Positions 12,961-13,351 of a stretch of DNA of 13,351 bases are shown here, one piece after another. A program made the translations under genes and the position numbers. Positions within the stretch are counted from its first letter, which is position 1; every line of letters begins with the position of its first letter. The DNA is from Actinomycetota bacterium (GTDB lineage: Bacteria > Actinomycetota > Acidimicrobiia > Acidimicrobiales > Ilumatobacteraceae). A model generated the notes under the pieces. It made no database searches. It was not told the DNA's origin and worked only from the letters and a program-made list of their open reading frames with translations. The DNA lies in the NCBI GenBank assembly GCA_009701105.1, contig WLKU01000024.1, forward strand, positions 1 to 13,351, read 5' to 3'.

Positions 12961-13351
12961 CTAGCGAATTGAGTGTGCGTGATGCACGCGCTGTGCTGCA
13001 TCTACATGTTCAACGGTAAGACCGCAGCATCCACCGAGTACTTGTGCACCAAGCGAAGTCCACTCTTCAAAAAATGTTTCAAGTCGTGTTGGCTCAATAA
13101 CGTCAACAAATTTCCAATCCGGCATTTCAAAATATCCACCATCTGGATAAGCAGAAAGAGGACCGGAGAATGTTTTGCGAATGGTCTTGAGCGACTCGCC
13201 AACGATTTCAGCACTGGTGTGCATAACACCTGCAACATCGACTCCGGTTTTTGGAATGAACTTGGTGATTTCGTCTAGAGGTAAATCATCAAAAGCATGA
13301 AATGCAACGACGCGGCCATCTGTTGTACGCCGTGCGCTCAGGCCAAACCAT
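12961..13351 (-). CDS. Homocysteine S-methyltransferase family protein, C-terminal part (5' end outside window)
   Basis: The frame is open to the window edge (first complete codon at 13350), giving the last 129 residues. It matches the Hcy-binding (S-methyltransferase, BHMT/MmuM-like) domain. It opens with WFGLSARRTTDGR, then GVMHTSAEI (about 41-49), AYPDGGYFEMPDW (about 67-79) and the zinc motif GGCCG (106-110), whose adjacent cysteines are two of the three zinc ligands. The third cysteine would lie upstream, outside the window. These enzymes transfer a methyl group from betaine, S-methylmethionine or a similar donor to homocysteine to make methionine. The YPDGG form is a variant of the more usual YPN-x-G. 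The gene is followed by the 178-bp intergenic stretch, with no strong terminator. The donor is unknown; betaine would fit the Rieske/sarcosine-oxidase genes at the other end of the window. Confidence 0.88.
   Translation of the reverse strand, partial: WFGLSARRTTDGRVVAFHAFDDLPLDEITKFIPKTGVDVAGVMHTSAEIVGESLKTIRKTFSGPLSAYPDGGYFEMPDWKFVDVIEPTRLETFFEEWTSLGAQVLGGCCGLTVEHVDAAQRVHHAHSIR

Overview
The window (13,351 bp, roughly half G+C by eye) looks like bacterial chromosome from a free-living aerobic actinobacterium. My best guess is a moderate-GC Acidimicrobiia/Ilumatobacteraceae-type genome. The reasons are an SCO6745/SalK-type protein (an essentially actinobacterial family), several lipoproteins with short lipoboxes, GTG starts, many genes without a Shine-Dalgarno sequence, and very tight packing. 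The taxonomic placement is inference. I see no rRNA, tRNA, CRISPR array, insertion sequence or phage gene.

Region 1 (1-3401, + strand) reads as a catabolic cluster: the C-terminal catalytic half of a Rieske oxygenase alpha subunit, a monomeric sarcosine-oxidase-like flavoprotein with the covalent-FAD cysteine, and an acyl-CoA synthetase. The first two enzyme types commonly act in succession on N-methylated compounds (glycine betaine, dimethylglycine, sarcosine and similar). A homocysteine S-methyltransferase fragment at the other end of the window also belongs to methyl-group chemistry, but it is about 11 kb away and not part of the cluster.

Region 2 (3421-8058) has two operons diverging from a 45-bp gap: an ABC-F ATPase followed by a tandem DUF1330-like protein (- strand), and an MFS exporter followed by a hormone-sensitive-lipase-type esterase (+ strand). 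Region 3 (8063-10222) has an isochorismatase-like hydrolase preceded by an SCO6745-family protein (- strand), diverging from an AlkB-type 2-oxoglutarate dioxygenase (+ strand).

Region 4 (10179-12782, - strand) is the most coherent system: a five-gene operon encoding a small two-cysteine membrane protein, a Sco1 lipoprotein, a PCu(A)C copper-chaperone lipoprotein, a small cupredoxin-like lipoprotein and a TlpA/ResA-like thioredoxin lipoprotein. Together these look like an extracytoplasmic copper-delivery and thiol-reduction pathway for the CuA site of cytochrome c oxidase. The two unfamiliar members (membrane protein and degenerate cupredoxin) are the best candidates for something undescribed.

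Upstream of this operon, the 178-bp intergenic stretch 12783-12960 holds a 13-bp perfect inverted repeat. One arm equals the 3' tail of 16S rRNA (anti-Shine-Dalgarno) and the other is therefore a superconsensus Shine-Dalgarno. The same stretch holds a possible 11-codon leader ORF ending at TAATG on the first gene, and three 11-bp direct repeats. Beyond it, at the window edge, lies the 3' end of the homocysteine S-methyltransferase gene (- strand).
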